A DNA stretch of 15,257 nt, taken from an uncultured Clostridia bacterium. GTDB taxonomy: Bacteria; Bacillota; Clostridia; Peptostreptococcales; Anaerovoracaceae. Positions 13,510 through 15,257 of this stretch are shown in pieces. The DNA lies in assembly GCA_937889655.1 (NCBI GenBank), contig CALBZG010000014.1:1-15257 (forward strand), written 5' to 3'. The notes below the pieces were generated by a model, which had not been told where the DNA came from, did no database searches, and saw only the letters and a list, made by a program, of their open reading frames with translations. Both the position numbers and the translations under genes were made by a program. Each line of letters begins with the position of its first letter. Within the stretch, counting starts at the first letter, position 1.

Positions 13510-15257
13510 ATGAGTAAAGTAATAGGGATCGACTTAGGAACTACAAACAGCTGCGTTGCTGTGCTGGAAGGCGGAGAGCCTGTAGTTATACCTAATGCAG
13601 AGGGAAATAGAACCACACCTTCCATCGTTGGTTTTGCAAAAAACGGAGAAAGACTTGTAGGTGAAACGGCCAAGAGGCAGGCAATCACCAACCCGGACAG
13701 AACCATAGCGTCCATCAAGAGACATATGGGATCCTCACATACTGTAGAAATAGACGGCAAGGTTTACACACCTCAGGACATATCGGCTATGATCCTCGCA
13801 AAGCTTAAAGCAGATGCAGAGGCTTATCTGGGCGAGAAGGTAACAAAAGCTGTCATCACAGTGCCTGCATATTTTACAGACAGCCAGAAGCAGGCGACAA
13901 AAGATGCAGGTAAAATCGCAGGTCTTGAAGTAGAAAGAATCATCAATGAACCGACAGCGGCTTCCTTAGCTTATGGTCTGGACAAAGAGATCAGCTCCCA
14001 TAAAATATTGGTTTATGACTTAGGGGGAGGCACCTTCGACGTTTCAATACTGGAACTGGGCGACGGGGTTTTCGAAGTTCTGGCTACCAACGGAAACAAT
14101 AGACTGGGCGGCGACGATTTCGACGAAATTCTTTTGAATTTCATTGCGGACAGCTTTGGCAAAGAACATGGAATTGATTTAAGAAAAGACAAGATGGCTC
14201 ATCAAAGACTGAAAGAGGCTGCTGAAAAAGCGAAAAAGGAACTTTCAAGTGCACAGTCCACCAATGTCAATCTGCCGTTTATCACGGTAACTTCAGACGG
14301 TCCGCTCAACTTGGACATGACCATAACCAGAGCAAAATTTGAACAGCTCATAGCGGAATTGGTTGAAAAGACCATTGAACCGATGAAGAAAGCCATGGCT
14401 GACGCAGGCGTGACCAATTCCGATATCGAAAAGGTGATCCTCGTCGGCGGATCCACAAGGGTCCCACTTGTTTACGAAACAGTTAAGAAAATCACCGGAA
14501 AAGAGCCTTTCAAAGGTATCAATCCTGATGAATGCGTCGCTGTTGGCGCCGCGATCCAGGCCGGCGTTCTGACAGGCGAAGTGCACGATGTACTCTTGCT
14601 TGACGTAACACCGCTTTCGCTCTCGATAGAAACTTTAGGCGGTGTTGCAACGAGACTCATTGAAAGAAATACTACCATCCCGACCAAGAAGAGTCAGATA
14701 TTCTCCACAGCAGCGGATAATCAGACCGCTGTGGACATCCATGTAATGCAGGGTGAAAGAGAAATGGCTGCAGGCAATATCACGCTGGGAAGATTCCAGC
14801 TCACCGGAATCCCGCCAGCCCCTAGAGGCATACCGCAAATCGAGGTCACCTTCGATATCGATGCAAACGGCATCGTGAATGTATCCGCCAAAGACATGGG
14901 CACGGGCCGTGAACAGAGGATCACCATCACTTCTTCCACAAAGCTGAGTGAAGATGAAATCAAAGCAAAGGTTAAGGAAGCTGAAATGTATGCTGCCGAA
15001 GACAAAAAGCGCAAAGAGGAAGTGGAAACAAGAAACAAGGCTGAAACGCTGATTTATGAAACTGAAAAATCATTGAAGGAACTCGACGCATCCTTGACAG
15101 AGGATGAGAAGGCTAAAATAAACGGGGCCAAAGAATCTCTTTCAAAAGCCCTTGAGACAGGCACGACAGAAGAAATCAAGGATCTCACAGACAAGCTTAC
15201 AGAAGAATTCCATTTGATATCATCCAAGATGTATGAAAAAGCTCAAGGTGCTCAAGG
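13510..15257 (+). CDS. dnaK: Chaperone DnaK (Hsp70), 3' end beyond window
   Basis: The frame is open for 582 codons to the window edge with no stop; the family is about 600-620 residues, so only the C-terminal tail is missing. Nucleotide-binding motifs are IGIDLGTTNSCVAV (start), VYDLGGGTFDVS (about 170-181) and VILVGGSTRVP. The interdomain linker DVLLLDVTPLSLSIETLGG is intact, and the peptide-binding domain and most of the helical lid follow. The nucleotide-binding domain lacks the roughly 24-residue insert of proteobacterial DnaK, and NNRLGGDDFD is typical of Firmicutes. It works with GrpE and, presumably just downstream, DnaJ. AAAGGAG ends seven bases before the ATG, 48 bases after grpE, with no second CIRCE, so it depends on the operon promoter. 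Confidence 0.98.
   Translation, partial: MSKVIGIDLGTTNSCVAVLEGGEPVVIPNAEGNRTTPSIVGFAKNGERLVGETAKRQAITNPDRTIASIKRHMGSSHTVEIDGKVYTPQDISAMILAKLKADAEAYLGEKVTKAVITVPAYFTDSQKQATKDAGKIAGLEVERIINEPTAASLAYGLDKEISSHKILVYDLGGGTFDVSILELGDGVFEVLATNGNNRLGGDDFDEILLNFIADSFGKEHGIDLRKDKMAHQRLKEAAEKAKKELSSAQSTNVNLPFITVTSDGPLNLDMTITRAKFEQLIAELVEKTIEPMKKAMADAGVTNSDIEKVILVGGSTRVPLVYETVKKITGKEPFKGINPDECVAVGAAIQAGVLTGEVHDVLLLDVTPLSLSIETLGGVATRLIERNTTIPTKKSQIFSTAADNQTAVDIHVMQGEREMAAGNITLGRFQLTGIPPAPRGIPQIEVTFDIDANGIVNVSAKDMGTGREQRITITSSTKLSEDEIKAKVKEAEMYAAEDKKRKEEVETRNKAETLIYETEKSLKELDASLTEDEKAKINGAKESLSKALETGTTEEIKDLTDKLTEEFHLISSKMYEKAQGAQ

Noticed and set aside
1..15257. CRISPR array, insertion sequence, tRNA, rRNA or phage genes
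   Set aside because: No repeat-spacer pattern, transposase-like product, terminal repeats or RNA gene signature was seen; gene content is typical core chromosome.

Overview
The window looks like an ordinary chromosomal stretch from an anaerobic low-to-mid GC Firmicute of the class Clostridia. The evidence is the strong AAGGAGG-type ribosome binding sites, a class I heat-shock operon with a perfect CIRCE operator, a Gram-positive-type DnaK, a rubrerythrin (typical of anaerobes), a YitT-family membrane protein and a BMP-type nucleoside ABC transporter. I cannot name genus or species from sequence alone.

Region 1 (1-4838, plus strand) starts with the last 34 codons of one ABC permease, then a second, complete permease of the nucleoside-uptake (NupP/NupQ-like) type. 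Tightly packed behind it are a solitary beta-class DNA methyltransferase with no restriction partner, a YitT/DUF2179 membrane protein and a DUF2812-like membrane protein. After a 73-base gap comes the purine nucleoside phosphorylase deoD. Transporter and phosphorylase fit together as nucleoside uptake followed by phosphorolysis; the three genes between them have no obvious place in that pathway.

Region 2 (4839-6150) holds a hairpin terminator that appears to serve both strands, then two minus-strand genes, rpsT (ribosomal protein S20) and a rubrerythrin, and then a divergent promoter region facing lepA. A probable rubrerythrin terminator shares bases with the probable rpsT promoter, and inverted repeats lie in both divergent promoters.

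Region 3 (6151-11689, plus strand) reads lepA, hemW (17-base overlap), glycerol kinase glpK and an acyltransferase-3 family membrane protein. Region 4 (11690-15257) is the heat-shock operon: a vegetative-type promoter, CIRCE, hrcA, grpE and dnaK, which runs off the window end. In many Firmicutes rpsT-gpr-(spoIIP)-lepA-hemW-hrcA-grpE-dnaK-dnaJ is conserved. Here that backbone is visible, but rubrerythrin sits where gpr/spoIIP would be, and glpK plus the acyltransferase separate hemW from hrcA.

I found no CRISPR array, insertion sequence, tRNA, rRNA or convincing riboswitch. No clearly new multi-gene system is visible. The items most worth a second look are the orphan methyltransferase with an unassigned C-terminal region, the overlapping terminator/promoter before rpsT, the inverted repeats in the rubrerythrin-lepA intergenic region, and a glycerol kinase lacking the histidine that the PTS phosphorylates in many Firmicutes.
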